From: Niveispirillum sp. SYP-B3756
Lineage (GTDB): Bacteria > Pseudomonadota > Alphaproteobacteria > Azospirillales > Azospirillaceae
Direction of reading: 5' to 3'
NCBI RefSeq assembly: GCF_009495745.1
Contig: NZ_WIDQ01000006.1
Coordinates: 62,001 to 126,000, forward strand
Length of the DNA: 64,000 nucleotides
The position numbers and the translations under genes were made by a program. A model generated the notes under the pieces. The model worked only from the letters and a program-made list of their open reading frames with translations, had not been told where the DNA came from and made no database searches. The number at the start of each line of letters is the position of its first letter. Within the stretch, counting starts at the first letter, position 1. This document shows, in pieces, positions 46,964 to 56,665 of this stretch.

Positions 46964-46971
46964 TAAGCGTG

Positions 46972-47595
46972 TCATGTCTTCTTCTTCGCCCCGATCTTCG
47001 GCTCGGTACCCTTCAGCAGCCGGGCGATATTTTCCTTGTGCCGGATGAAGACCAGCAGGGCGATGAAGACACACAGGCCCGCCACCGCCGGCCCGGCCAG
47101 GAACCAGGCCACCACCGGGCTGAGGCCGATGGCGATCAGGGCGGAGAGGGAGGAGATGCGGAAGGCAAAGGCGGCCAGCAGCCAAGTGCCACAGGCAGAC
47201 AGGCCCACCGGCCAGGCAATGGCCAGCAGCACGCCAATGGCGGTGGCAACCCCCTTGCCGCCCTTGAAGCCCAGCCAGACCGGGAAGCTATGGCCCAGCA
47301 TGGACCCGGCGGCGGCGGCCACAGCCGCTTCCACCCCACCAAAATAGAGCGCCAGCAGGGTGGCGATGCCGCCCTTGCCGCTGTCAAGAATCAGGGTCAA
47401 TGCGGCCAGCGGCTTGTTGCCGGTGCGCAGCACATTGGTGGCACCGATATTCCCGCTGCCGATCTTGCGGATATCGCCATAGCCGGCCAGCCGGGTCAGC
47501 ACCAGCCCGAAAGGGATGGAGCCCAGGAAATAGCCGCCGGCAAAGGCGGCGATCAACAGGCCCCAGGCCAGGGAAGCGGTTGCCGGTTCAGCCAT
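46972..47595 (-). CDS. plsY: Glycerol-3-phosphate acyltransferase PlsY
   Basis: 207 residues. Integral membrane enzyme that transfers the acyl group from acyl phosphate to glycerol-3-phosphate, the first step of phospholipid synthesis. It shows the three PlsY motifs: GSIPFGLVLTRL with KIGSGNIGATNVLR, DSGKGGIATLL, and LGFKGGKGVATA. About six hydrophobic segments. A short C-terminal lysine tail (GAKKKT). Last gene of a pyrB-pyrC-plsY row; 45 bases from the upstream stop. Confidence 0.95.
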   Translation of the reverse strand: MAEPATASLAWGLLIAAFAGGYFLGSIPFGLVLTRLAGYGDIRKIGSGNIGATNVLRTGNKPLAALTLILDSGKGGIATLLALYFGGVEAAVAAAAGSMLGHSFPVWLGFKGGKGVATAIGVLLAIAWPVGLSACGTWLLAAFAFRISSLSALIAIGLSPVVAWFLAGPAVAGLCVFIALLVFIRHKENIARLLKGTEPKIGAKKKT

Positions 47596-47640
47596 GATGG
47601 CACCGATCCTTTTTGTTCTTAATGGTTACGCGCGGACGGG

Positions 47641-48933
47641 TCAGGCGGCGCGGGTGAACACGCTGCGCCCATCCACGATGGTGCGCATCACCATGCCCTG
47701 AACCGGGCGCTTGTCGAAACAGCTATTCTTCGATTTCGATGCCAGCTTCTCCGCCTCGATCCGCCAGGGCCGGTCCAGATCGAACAGCACCAGATCGGCG
47801 GCACCACCCTTGGCCAACCGGCCCAGACGCCGCAGGCCTAGGATATCAGCGGGGATATGGGTGATGGCGGCCAGCGCACGGGCCAGCGGCACCTGCCCCT
47901 TATGGTGCAGGTCAAGCACCAGCGGCAGCAGGGTTTCAAACCCGACCGCGCCAAAGGCCGCCTGGGCGAAGGGCACGCGCTTGCTGTCCTGATCATGCGG
48001 CTGATGGTCAGAGGTGATGGCATCGATGGTGCCATCGGCCAGCCCCTCCACGATGGCGCGGCGGTCCATTTCGCTGCGCAGGGGGGGCTTCAGCTTGAAG
48101 AAGGTGCGATAATCGCCGACATCCATTTCCGTCAGGGAGAAATAGGGCGGGGCGGTGTCGCAGGTGATGGAAAGGCCGCGCGCCTTGGCCCGGCGGATGA
48201 CATTGACCGATTCAGCGGTGGAGATATTGGCGGCGTGGTAACGCCCGCCGGTCATTTCCACCAGCCGCAGGTCGCGTTCCAGCATGATCACTTCGGCCAT
48301 TGGCGGGATGCCGGCAAGGCCCAGTTTGGTGGCGATCTCCCCGCTATTCATCACCCCGCCGGCCAAGCGTGGCTCACTGGGGTGCTGGAAAATGGTCTGG
48401 GCAAAGGTGCTGGCATAGGAGAGTGCGCGACGCATCAGGGCCGGGTCGGCGATGGGGCCGCCATCGGTGAAACCAACGGCCCCGGCCTCCATCAACAGGC
48501 CGATTTCCGCAAGTTCCTTGCCGGCATTTTCCCGCGTCAGGGCCCCATAGGCGAAAATCTTCACCAGCTTGGTTTCCCGCGCCCGGCGGGCGATGAATTC
48601 GATCCCTGCCACATCATCGACCACCGGATCGGTGGTGGGCAGGGCCGCCAAGGCGGTGATGCCGCCAGCAGCCGCACTGCGGCTGGCGGTCAGGATGGTC
48701 TCATTATGTTCAAACCCCGGCTCCCCCACAAAGGCGCGCAGGTCCACCAGACCGGGGGCAAGGCACAGGCCGGTGCAATCCACCGCCGTCACCCCCTCCG
48801 GCACGCCACCGGCGAACAGGCCGGGGCCGAAATCGGCGATACGGGTGCCTTCCACCAAAAGGCCGCCTATAGCATCCAGGCCGGTGGCGGGGTCGATCAG
48901 GCGGGCGTTCAGATAGGCGGTGCGCTGGGTCAT
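47641..48933 (-). CDS. pyrC: Dihydroorotase homologue, probably non-catalytic PyrC' subunit
   Basis: 430 residues, an amidohydrolase of the dihydroorotase family. Catalytic dihydroorotases carry DxHxH in the first strand (DLHVHFREPG); here the stretch reads LVDLRAFVGEPGFEHNET, so both metal-binding histidines are replaced. SDHQPHDQDSK later in the chain is retained in part. This pattern is known from the inactive PyrC' partner that supports aspartate carbamoyltransferase in Pseudomonas and others. Its position directly after pyrB agrees. It would then be structural, and a separate active dihydroorotase should exist elsewhere in the genome. Confidence 0.87.
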   Translation of the reverse strand: MTQRTAYLNARLIDPATGLDAIGGLLVEGTRIADFGPGLFAGGVPEGVTAVDCTGLCLAPGLVDLRAFVGEPGFEHNETILTASRSAAAGGITALAALPTTDPVVDDVAGIEFIARRARETKLVKIFAYGALTRENAGKELAEIGLLMEAGAVGFTDGGPIADPALMRRALSYASTFAQTIFQHPSEPRLAGGVMNSGEIATKLGLAGIPPMAEVIMLERDLRLVEMTGGRYHAANISTAESVNVIRRAKARGLSITCDTAPPYFSLTEMDVGDYRTFFKLKPPLRSEMDRRAIVEGLADGTIDAITSDHQPHDQDSKRVPFAQAAFGAVGFETLLPLVLDLHHKGQVPLARALAAITHIPADILGLRRLGRLAKGGAADLVLFDLDRPWRIEAEKLASKSKNSCFDKRPVQGMVMRTIVDGRSVFTRAA

Positions 48934-48997
48934 GGGGGCGTGTCCGGGCCGGCGGGCGGGAAGGGGTGATGGGGGCGCAACAGGGTGGCAGACAGGC

Positions 48998-49957
48998 TCA
49001 ACCCTTGTGGCGCACCAACAAGTCCAGGCAGGCCATGCGCACGGCGACGCCCAGTTCCACCTGCTGTAAGATGACGGAGCGGTGGATATCGTCGGCCACC
49101 AGACTGTCGATCTCCACCCCGCGATTCATCGGGCCGGGATGCATGATCAGGGCGCCGGGCTTGGCCACGGCCAGCTTCTCATAATCCAGGCCGAAGAAGC
49201 GGAAATATTCCCGCTGGCTGGGCACGAACTGGCCCTGCATCCGTTCCAGTTGCAGGCGCAGCATCATCACGATGTCGGCATCCTTCAGGCCGGTCTTCAT
49301 CGAATGATGCACCTCCACGCTCAATTCCCCAATGGCGCTTGGCAGCAGGGTGGGCGGGGCCACCACGCGCACATTGGCGCCCATGATATTGAGCAACTGG
49401 ATATTGGAGCGGGCGACGCGGCTGTGCAGGATATCGCCGCAGATGGCGACGGTCAGGCCCTTCAGCGTGCCCAGGCGGCGGCGGATGGTCAGCGCATCCA
49501 GCAGGGCCTGGGTTGGGTGTTCATGCTGGCCGTCACCGGCATTCAGCACCGCGCAATTCACCTTGTCGGCCAGCAGCTTGGGCGCACCCGATTCCTGGTG
49601 GCGCACCACCAGCGCATCCAGATGCATGGCGTTCAGGGTCATCGCCGTATCGATCAGCGTCTCCCCCTTCTTCACCGAACTGCCATCGACCGACATGTTG
49701 ATGCAGTCGGCCCCCAGCCGCCGGGCCGCCAGTTCGAAACTGGTGCGGGTGCGGGTGGAGTTCTCGAAGAACAGGTTGACGACGGTGCGCCCGGCCAGCA
49801 GGTCGGACTTGGCCCCGGCGCGATTCTGTTCGACATAACGGTCGGCCAGATCCAGCAACAGGTTGATTTCCGGTGCCGTCAGCCCCTGGATGCCCAGTAG
49901 GTGCCGGTGGCTGAAACTGTCGGCGCGGCCGTCGATATCGTGCGGATGGGTCGCCAT
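48998..49957 (-). CDS. pyrB: Aspartate carbamoyltransferase catalytic subunit
   Basis: 319 residues from ATG 49957 ([10 protein letters not shown]); the open frame reaches 50095 but the added residues are low-complexity and the family length fits the shorter form. It joins carbamoyl phosphate and aspartate in pyrimidine synthesis. Carbamoyl-phosphate site [23 protein letters not shown], and the C-terminal [11 protein letters not shown]. Forms an operon with the pyrC-like gene (64 bases) and plsY. Confidence 0.95.
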   Translation of the reverse strand: MATHPHDIDGRADSFSHRHLLGIQGLTAPEINLLLDLADRYVEQNRAGAKSDLLAGRTVVNLFFENSTRTRTSFELAARRLGADCINMSVDGSSVKKGETLIDTAMTLNAMHLDALVVRHQESGAPKLLADKVNCAVLNAGDGQHEHPTQALLDALTIRRRLGTLKGLTVAICGDILHSRVARSNIQLLNIMGANVRVVAPPTLLPSAIGELSVEVHHSMKTGLKDADIVMMLRLQLERMQGQFVPSQREYFRFFGLDYEKLAVAKPGALIMHPGPMNRGVEIDSLVADDIHRSVILQQVELGVAVRMACLDLLVRHKG

Positions 49958-50101
49958 GGGGCGCTGCCTCGGGGAATGGAAACGGGGCTGGTTCGGTTGC
50001 GGCGGACTATAGCGCGGGACCGGGGGCAGGCAAGTGCGCGACGCGAAACCCAGCCCCTTCAAACGCTTCCCCTTCAGCCCCTGCCGTGCCGGCAAGGGGG
50101 G

Positions 50102-50407
50102 TCAGACTTTGCGTCCCGCAGGTGGGCGGGGCGGCGGCTCGCCATAGGCTTTGGCCGCCGCTTCCGGTTTTTTCAGGTTTTCCATCAGTTTCAGGGCGAA
50201 TTTGCCGCCATCGTTGCGACCGCGCAGAAAAGCGGTCACCACATCACGCGCCGCTTCCTTGTCATATGGCACATGGCTGGGGGGCAATGTGCGGGCAGCC
50301 TCCGCCGCCTGGGCGGCCTTTTCCGCCCGTTCCAGCACGTCGGGATCAATGCGGCGGCGGATGGCCCGCATCTGGCGCAGCAATTCGGCCTTCGGGTCGG
50401 CGGACAT
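50102..50407 (-). CDS. Small hypothetical protein, charged and helical
   Basis: 101 residues from ATG 50407 (MSADPKAELL), preceded by GGGAG at about 11 bases; a longer frame to 50467 lacks a ribosome site. The sequence is rich in Arg, Lys, Glu and Ala and predicted helical (LLRQMRAIRRRIDPDVLERAEKAA), with a proline-rich tail (EPPPRPPAGRKV). No signal peptide or known motif. It lies between pyrB and the divergent secreted-protein gene. I cannot assign a function. Confidence 0.6.
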   Translation of the reverse strand: MSADPKAELLRQMRAIRRRIDPDVLERAEKAAQAAEAARTLPPSHVPYDKEAARDVVTAFLRGRNDGGKFALKLMENLKKPEAAAKAYGEPPPRPPAGRKV

Positions 50408-50533
50408 GGGGCGGCTTTCTCCCTGGCAAGCTCCCTTATAGAATGGCGCAGCCGTACCGCTGCGCAAGGCATATTGAAATCCTCTCTCCTATCGGTTGAT
50501 ATTGTACCGATTAACCTGGATAGAGAATCGTCC

Positions 50534-51661
50534 ATGCGCGCTGGCTACAATATTCTGCTGTTGGCTGGATTCCTGGCTTCCACCAGCACTGCCCTGGCCC
50601 AGAGCACCTGGCAGGAGGCGAACAGGGCATCAGCCGCGCTGCAACAGGAAGGCAAGCAGGATCAGGCACTGGCGATGGCCTGGAAAGCAGCTGAGCTTTA
50701 CGAGCAAAATCCCAATTACAAACCCGCCAGCCACGCGCAGTTGCTGCTGAACGCCGTGGATATGGCCGACAGTATCAATAATGAAGTGGAACTGGCTGCT
50801 GTGCGGCGGGCTTTGACTGCCCTGAAGCGCCATGTCGGGGAGGATGCCCCCCTGACCATCCAGTTCCAGCAGCGGCTGGGCCAGGCCTATTACGGGACTG
50901 GCCAGTTTCAGGATGGGGCCAGCGCCTATGAACGGATGCTGTATCTGACCGAGCGGAATTTCGGCGGCGAGTCGCCGCAATATCTGGACGCCATACTGGA
51001 ATATGCCGGCATGTCCAAGACCACCAGCGAACTGGTGCATACACGAAAGCTGCTGGACCGCGCCTCCGCTATCACGGCCAAGCTGCCACCGACCCATCCG
51101 CAACGTCTGCGGACAGATTTCCAACAGGCCATTCTGACGCTGGAGGCCAACCGTTGGGACGAGGCGGAGGGCATGTTCCGCGCCCTTGTGGAGACAGGCG
51201 AGAATGCTGCCGATCCCCAACAGCGGGTGGCGCTGGCTCCCCTGTTGCTCCATGCCTATGGCAAGCTGGTCTATATCGCCGACAAACAGGGCGATGCGGC
51301 CAAGGCCGATGCCTGGGTGGAGAAGACGCGCGCCCTGCCACTGGAAAGCAGGGAACCGTTTCCCCTGGTCCGTGTTGCCCCAGATCTGACCATTTCGGGT
51401 GACATTCACCTGACTGGTACCGCCAAGGCGGTGTTCAAAATCTCCACCGCAGATGGCCGCGTGAAGCAGATCGATATCGTGGAAAAGTCGGGCAACCCGC
51501 AATTTGCCGACCGGGTAAAAGCGGCCCTGAAGGAATGGCGCTATCGTCCCAGCGCACCTGCCGGTGCGGCGGGGGAACTGGTGGAGATCCAACAGAGCTT
51601 TGGCTATCGCTTTGACAATGAGGGGCCGGAGCTGGGCACCCGCCTGAAACGGCGGGTGTGA
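50534..51661 (+). CDS. Secreted TPR/TonB-C-like protein (copy A)
   Basis: 375 residues. The start at ATG 50534 gives a good signal peptide (MRAGYNILLLAGFLASTSTA, cleavage near ALAQS); the frame is open far upstream but that part is the shadow of pyrB. The mature part has helical repeats resembling TPR (AMAWKAAELYEQNPNYK; LLHAYGKLVYIADKQGDAAK). The last 90 residues resemble the TonB C-terminal domain (VFKISTADGRVKQIDIVEKS; ALKEWRYRPS). There is no membrane anchor or proline spacer, so it is a periplasmic protein using a TonB-like fold rather than an energy transducer. A paralogue follows immediately. Confidence 0.75.
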   Translation: MRAGYNILLLAGFLASTSTALAQSTWQEANRASAALQQEGKQDQALAMAWKAAELYEQNPNYKPASHAQLLLNAVDMADSINNEVELAAVRRALTALKRHVGEDAPLTIQFQQRLGQAYYGTGQFQDGASAYERMLYLTERNFGGESPQYLDAILEYAGMSKTTSELVHTRKLLDRASAITAKLPPTHPQRLRTDFQQAILTLEANRWDEAEGMFRALVETGENAADPQQRVALAPLLLHAYGKLVYIADKQGDAAKADAWVEKTRALPLESREPFPLVRVAPDLTISGDIHLTGTAKAVFKISTADGRVKQIDIVEKSGNPQFADRVKAALKEWRYRPSAPAGAAGELVEIQQSFGYRFDNEGPELGTRLKRRV

Positions 51662-51760
51662 TCTTCACTCCGCGACCGCCGGAAATGAAAGAAAATAAAT
51701 ACACTTGAAATTTATTCCCTTATGAGTTGCTATTCGACGGGCATTATTTTCTGTGCGAGC

Positions 51761-52891
51761 ATGAGAATGCGAAATAAGGTACTAATAGGCGCTGCGGGGT
51801 TGATGTTGCTTTCCGCCTTCCCTGCCTTTGCACAAAGCACATGGCAAGAGGCCAACAAGGCTTCCGCCTTGTTGATTGATGAAGGAAAGCTTTCAGAGGC
51901 CTATGACATGGCATGGAAGGCGGCCGTACTCTATGAACAAAATCCAAACTACAAAGCAGAAAATCACGCACAACTGTTGATCAATGCGATTGATGTGGCA
52001 GTCGAATGGGACAAAACCCAGACACCGGGCGCGGCACGCCGGGCTTTGGCGGATTTCCGCCGCCGTGCCGGCGAAAATGATCCGTTGGTGATCCAGTTTC
52101 AGGAGCGGTTGGCCAAGGCTTATTATGATGAGGGCCGTTTTACCGATGGCGAGGACGCCTTTGATCAGGTTCTGGTGCTGACAGCCAATATCTATGGTGA
52201 CAAGTCGCCGCAATATATGATGGCTCTGCTGAACTATGCAAGAACCTCCAGAACAACGCGTAATATTGTGCGCACACGGGAACTTTTGAACAAAGCATCG
52301 GAAATCACCTCGGCACTTCCCACCAACCACCCGATGCGACTCAGCATTGATATCCAGCACGCACAACTGACCTTGGATGATGATCGCCGGGACGAAGCGA
52401 CGCGGATGTTCCAGGAAATTATCGATAAGGCACATTCCAATACCGATCCGCGTAGCCAGAAAGACATCACCAGTGTCGCTCTGACTGCCTATGGCAAGCT
52501 GATCTACATCGCGCACAAGCAAGGGGATGCCGCGCGGGAAGATGCGCTGGTGGAAAAGACCCGGGAGATACCCGTGGAAGAAGAACTGTTTCCCCTGTTC
52601 CGCACAGCACCCGACACGGATTTCTCCGCTGGGGTGCAGCTGAGCGGGAAAGTGCGCGCAGTCTTCAAGGTTTCCACTGCGGATGGCAAGGTGAAACAGA
52701 TTGAGATTGCCGAGCAGAAAGGCAATCCGCAATTCGCCGAACGGGTGAAGAAGGCGCTGCTGGAATGGCGCTTCAAGCCCAGCGTGCCAGCCGGCGCTGC
52801 CGGCACGCTGATAGAGATGGAGGAGAGCTTTGATTACCAGTTCAGCAATGCCAAGCCGGAAACCGGCACCCGGCTGAAACGCCGGGTTTGA
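51761..52891 (+). CDS. Secreted TPR/TonB-C-like protein (copy B)
   Basis: 376 residues. ATG 51761 gives the signal peptide RNKVLIGAAGLMLLSAFPAFA. It matches copy A along its whole length: QSTWQEANKASA after the cleavage site, AWKAAVLYEQNPNYK, LTAYGKLIYIAHKQGDAA, KVKQIEIAEQKGNPQFAERV and the same end GTRLKRRV. It is a tandem duplicate that has clearly diverged. The ribosome site is weak. The gap of about 100 bases to copy A is AT-rich and may hold a promoter. Function unknown; a periplasmic role with a TonB-like domain is inferred. Confidence 0.75.
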   Translation: MRMRNKVLIGAAGLMLLSAFPAFAQSTWQEANKASALLIDEGKLSEAYDMAWKAAVLYEQNPNYKAENHAQLLINAIDVAVEWDKTQTPGAARRALADFRRRAGENDPLVIQFQERLAKAYYDEGRFTDGEDAFDQVLVLTANIYGDKSPQYMMALLNYARTSRTTRNIVRTRELLNKASEITSALPTNHPMRLSIDIQHAQLTLDDDRRDEATRMFQEIIDKAHSNTDPRSQKDITSVALTAYGKLIYIAHKQGDAAREDALVEKTREIPVEEELFPLFRTAPDTDFSAGVQLSGKVRAVFKVSTADGKVKQIEIAEQKGNPQFAERVKKALLEWRFKPSVPAGAAGTLIEMEESFDYQFSNAKPETGTRLKRRV

Positions 52892-53167
52892 TTGTTGCCA
52901 CCCAATCCTGCCATACCAGAGTCAAGCGCCTGTTGAAAAAATACCGACCTGATTGAAACCTGCCGGTATTGTCGGCGCGCCATGCGCCCAGCCAAAGCTC
53001 ACCCCGATAACCCCATAACCATCATCCCGAAACTCGCCAGCCGACGGGAGAGGGAGGATTGCATCCATATAAGCCTCCGCAGAACAGCCGTCGCACCCGG
53101 AGAGAACCATCACACCACCGGCGCATAATCCGGGCTGGACGCTGCTCATGACCTGACAGACAGTTGC

Positions 53168-53470
53168 TCATGCGCTGGGCGCTGTCTCCGGCAGCGTGGG
53201 CTTACGCGGGCGCGCGCCGGCCGGCCCACCTCCCGTGCAATTTCCGCCAGGCGCAGGACGGAAAGGGGGGGCCGCCGCCGGCTTCAGTATGATGGTGCAG
53301 CCGGCTGCCAGGGCCGGCGCGATCTTCCGCATCGACAGCACGATGGGGAAGTTCCAGGGGGTGATGGCGGCGACCACACCCACCGGCTCCCGCCGCTTAT
53401 GGGCATGGAACCGGCCCGGCGTGGCGGAAAGCGAGGCGGCGTGGCCGGCGATCTTCGTCGGCCAGCCGGC
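53168..53470 (-). pseudogene. Aldehyde dehydrogenase fragment
   Basis: The frame contains [40 protein letters not shown] and TIILKPA, the cofactor-binding region of NAD-dependent aldehyde dehydrogenases. In a run of seven G on the plus strand near 53270 the family sequence shifts frame ([12 protein letters not shown] is in the next frame). The catalytic cysteine half and the N-terminus are absent. About 100 of the usual 480 residues remain. Confidence 0.85.
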
Positions 53471-53474
53471 ATAT

Positions 53475-54700
53475 CATCATCATCCGCGCCATCACGCGCT
53501 GGCCACGCCAGCCAAACCCGCCTGCATCATGGCCGATAGCGGAGAGGTGCTGCGCTATGACGAACTGGACCGGCAGGCCAATCAGGCCGCCCACCGGCTG
53601 CGGGCGCTGGGCCTGCACCGGGGCGACGTGCTGGCGGTGATGATCGACAATGAGGCGGCCTTGTTCCCACTGGCCTGGGCGGCGCAGCGTACGGGGCTGC
53701 ATTTGACCAGCGTGTCCACCAAATCCAGCGTCGCGGACCTCGCCTATATCCTGAATGATTGCGGTGCAAAGGTTCTGGTCGCGTCCGAGATGACCGTTCA
53801 CCGGTTCGGCGGCACCGTGGTGATCATGGAGAGGTTCGATGCAGAGGAAGCGCCTGCCCTTATCGAGCGATACCGCATCACCCATTCCACCTGGGTACCG
53901 ACGCATTTCGTGCGGCTGCTGCGTCTGCCGAAGGATGTGCGGGCGCGGCATGACCATGGGTCGATGCGGGCCGCGATCCACGCGGCCGCCCCCTGTCCCG
54001 TGTTGGTCAAACAGGCGATGATCGATTGGTGGGGGCCTGTCATCTACGAATATTATTCAGGGACCGAGACATGTGGCGTCACCGCCTTGTCGGCCGATGA
54101 ATGGCTGGCAAAGCCAGGCTCTGTTGGCAAGGCGATCCTGGGGATAGTGGAGATTGTCGATGAAGACGGCAATGAACTGCCCACGGAGCAGGTCGATAAC
54201 GTCTATTTCGCCGATGGTCTCCAGTTCGAATACCACAATGATCCGGTCAAGACCGCCGCCGCCTATGACCATCGCGGCTAGGCGATGCTGGGCGATATTG
54301 GACGGCTGGATGGCGACGGGTACCTCTATCTGACGGACCGCAAGAATTTCATGATCATTTCTGGCGGGGTGAATATCTATCCCCAGGAGATTGAAAATTG
54401 TCTGATCGAACGTCCATCCGTTGCCGATTGCGCCGTGTTCGGTCTGCCCGACATGGAAGTGGGGCAGGTGGTGGTGGCTGTGGTACAGCCATCAGAACCT
54501 GTCACCGATGCAAAACGGTCAGCCGCATTCCTGACGGTTTTCCTGCGTGAACGGGTGGGTGGGGTCAAGGTGCCCCGCATCTTCCATTTCCGTCCAAGCC
54601 TGCCGCGTGAACCGACGTGTAAGTTGCTGAAACACAAACTTGTCCGAGAATATCTGGACATGGTCGAAAAGGCGGGGGCGGGAGATGGCCGCAACGAACG
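53475..54700 (+). pseudogene. Acyl-CoA synthetase, internal deletion and nonsense codon
   Basis: AMP-forming ligase sequence starts at RHHALATPAKPACIMADSGE with no start codon or ribosome site. After CGAKVLVAS the usual region of about 100 residues, including the SSGTTGRPKG P-loop, is missing and the sequence resumes at TVVIMERFDAEEAPALIE. At 54279 the expected tryptophan of RGWAMLGD is a TAG codon. The remaining DRKNFMIISGGVNIYPQEIE continues in the same frame. The C-terminus degenerates just before the next gene. It is inactive. Confidence 0.88.
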
Positions 54701-54712
54701 ATGGATGCGGCG

Positions 54713-56665
54713 TCAGGGCGTCAAGGACAGGTGCAATTCGCCGCCGGCATCAGCAGCGCGGGAACAACAGGCGGTCATGCGGCCGGCGGCGCGATCCTCT
54801 GGTGTCAGGATGCTGTCGCGGTGATCCACCGATCCAGACCGCACCGTCACCACGCATTGCCCGCACAGGCCCCGGCGGCAGGAATGCGGGAGGGCGATGC
54901 CTTCGCCCAGCAGCCGGTCCAGCAGGCTTTCTCCGGCGGCCACGGCGATGGCTTTCCCATTCAGAAGGATGGTAAAGGCGGGGCCGCTGGCGGTTGCGGG
55001 GGCGAAGGCCTCCCAATGCAGCCGGTCGGGGGACCATCCACTGGTGCGGGCCGCATCCAGGGCGGCCTGCATGAAGGCAGCGGGACCACAGGTATAGAGA
55101 TGTGTTTCGGGTGCTTGTGCCGTCAGCAGGGCGGCAAGGTCGATGCGTCCATCGGTGGCGCTGTCATGCCAGCGGACAGACGGGGCCAGCGGCGTGGCGG
55201 CGATGGCGGCGGCCAGCGGCCGGGCAGCCCGGTCACGGGCACAGACCAGCAGTGTGAAGGGGCGTCCTCGGTCCCACAGGCACCAGGCCATGGACAGAAG
55301 CGGCGTGATGCCGATACCGCCGGCCAGCAGCAGGACGGGGGCGTTCCCGGATGACAGCGGGAAGTGGGCGCGGGGGCGGCCCAGGCGCAGGGCAGCACCC
55401 GGTTTCAGATGTGTGTGAATCCAGGCCGACCCGCCGGCCGAGACATCCGACAGGCGTACGGCGATCTGCCAGGACAGGCGCCGGCCGGGCCGACCGCACA
55501 GGCTATACTGCCGGACCAGACCGTTGGGCAGATGCACATCCACATGGTCACCGGCCCCGATGCAGGGCAGCGGCAGGCCGAAACGATGGCGCAGCGTGAT
55601 CAGCAGCACGTCGGTGCCGTCGCGCGACAGGGCCGACACAAGCATGGGCATGGTTCCCGGCCCTCGGCGCCGTGACCAGAGGAATATCCCCGTGGCCAGG
55701 AAACAAGGCAGTGACAGGCCGGCCAGCAGGATCAGGATGGTGCCCACCGGTCCCAGCAGGCTGCCCGTATGCAGCGGATAGAGCAGGTCCATGAACCGGT
55801 CGGCTGCCGCCCGCTCTCCCGCGCGGCGGGTGCCCAGCAGGGTGCCATCATAGCCATTGTACCAGAACTGTTCATAATCCGGGCTGTCGGCCCGGCCCTG
55901 CATGACCATCACCACCCGCCCGTGCCCGCCTGGCAGACGGATGCTGCTGGGTGCCAGTCCCTGTGCCCTATTCAGGAAGGTGGACAAGGGTAGCAGGGCC
56001 CCGTCCGGGCGCGGCGCCACCTGGGGCGAAGGGCGCGGGGTGACGGGCAGTGCCGCCGTCACGGTCGGGTTCCAGGCCATGCCGATACCGGTGAGGGACA
56101 GCAGGGCCAGAACGGGGACAAGGTACAGACCGACTGCGCGATGCAGGTCGCGCCAGCGGCGCAGGGAAGCCTTGGGCCAGCCGGGACAGAACAGCCCCCG
56201 CCAGCCGTCCCGCCGTGCGGCCCGCAGCAGCATCCAAAGGCCCGTCAGGCACAGGGCCAGCAGCGCCACCCCCATCCACCCCACGGCCTGTTCCCCGGTC
56301 GTGCCGGCGGCCAGCCGGCAATGGAATTGGAACAGCCATTCCAGCGGCCAGTCATTCAGTGGTGCCAGACGCAGCACCTGTCCACCGCCCGCCGTCGCCA
56401 TGAAAGGATCGCCGCTGCAGGACAGCTGGAAGAACAGCGGGTCTGTGGCCCGATCGGGCAGGTCGATGCGGGTAATGGTGCAGCCACGGGCCCGCACGGC
56501 ATCGACATTGGCATCCAGGGCCGGTGCCGCCGGGGTGTAGGCGTCGGGATGCAGCAGGTGGTTCAGGGGTTGCCGGAACAGCAGCAGCGTGCCCCCCAAC
56601 CCCTGGACCGCGATGAACAGTCCCAGGAACAACCCGATCCAGCGATGCCAACCCAGAAATGTCAT
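54713..56665 (-). CDS. PepSY membrane domain fused to FAD/NAD(P) reductase and 2Fe-2S ferredoxin
   Basis: 650 residues. Residues 1-350 are a PepSY-associated membrane protein with four hydrophobic segments (WIGLFLGLFIAVQGLGG; GWMGVALLALCLTGLW; LYLVPVLALLSLTGIGMAW; TILILLAGLSLPCF). Residues 360-565 are an oxidoreductase (LPNGLVRQYSLCGRP flavin site; LLLAGGIGITPLLSMAW nucleotide site; LYTCGPAAFM). Residues 570-650 are a plant-type ferredoxin with cluster cysteines in HSCRRGLCGQC and a further cysteine near the end. It resembles vanillate-O-demethylase-type reductases attached to a membrane anchor. It could reduce a membrane or periplasmic acceptor such as ferric siderophores (inference). It overlaps a small upstream ORF by ATGA. 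Confidence 0.85.
   Translation of the reverse strand: MTFLGWHRWIGLFLGLFIAVQGLGGTLLLFRQPLNHLLHPDAYTPAAPALDANVDAVRARGCTITRIDLPDRATDPLFFQLSCSGDPFMATAGGGQVLRLAPLNDWPLEWLFQFHCRLAAGTTGEQAVGWMGVALLALCLTGLWMLLRAARRDGWRGLFCPGWPKASLRRWRDLHRAVGLYLVPVLALLSLTGIGMAWNPTVTAALPVTPRPSPQVAPRPDGALLPLSTFLNRAQGLAPSSIRLPGGHGRVVMVMQGRADSPDYEQFWYNGYDGTLLGTRRAGERAAADRFMDLLYPLHTGSLLGPVGTILILLAGLSLPCFLATGIFLWSRRRGPGTMPMLVSALSRDGTDVLLITLRHRFGLPLPCIGAGDHVDVHLPNGLVRQYSLCGRPGRRLSWQIAVRLSDVSAGGSAWIHTHLKPGAALRLGRPRAHFPLSSGNAPVLLLAGGIGITPLLSMAWCLWDRGRPFTLLVCARDRAARPLAAAIAATPLAPSVRWHDSATDGRIDLAALLTAQAPETHLYTCGPAAFMQAALDAARTSGWSPDRLHWEAFAPATASGPAFTILLNGKAIAVAAGESLLDRLLGEGIALPHSCRRGLCGQCVVTVRSGSVDHRDSILTPEDRAAGRMTACCSRAADAGGELHLSLTP

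Noticed and set aside
47857-48969. 370-residue frame opposite the pyrC-like gene
   Set aside because: Antisense shadow; the minus strand shows clear amidohydrolase sequence.
52922-53149. 75-residue minus-strand frame after the TonB-C-like genes
   Set aside because: No ribosome site, no motif, located beside pseudogenes; evidence too weak for a gene.
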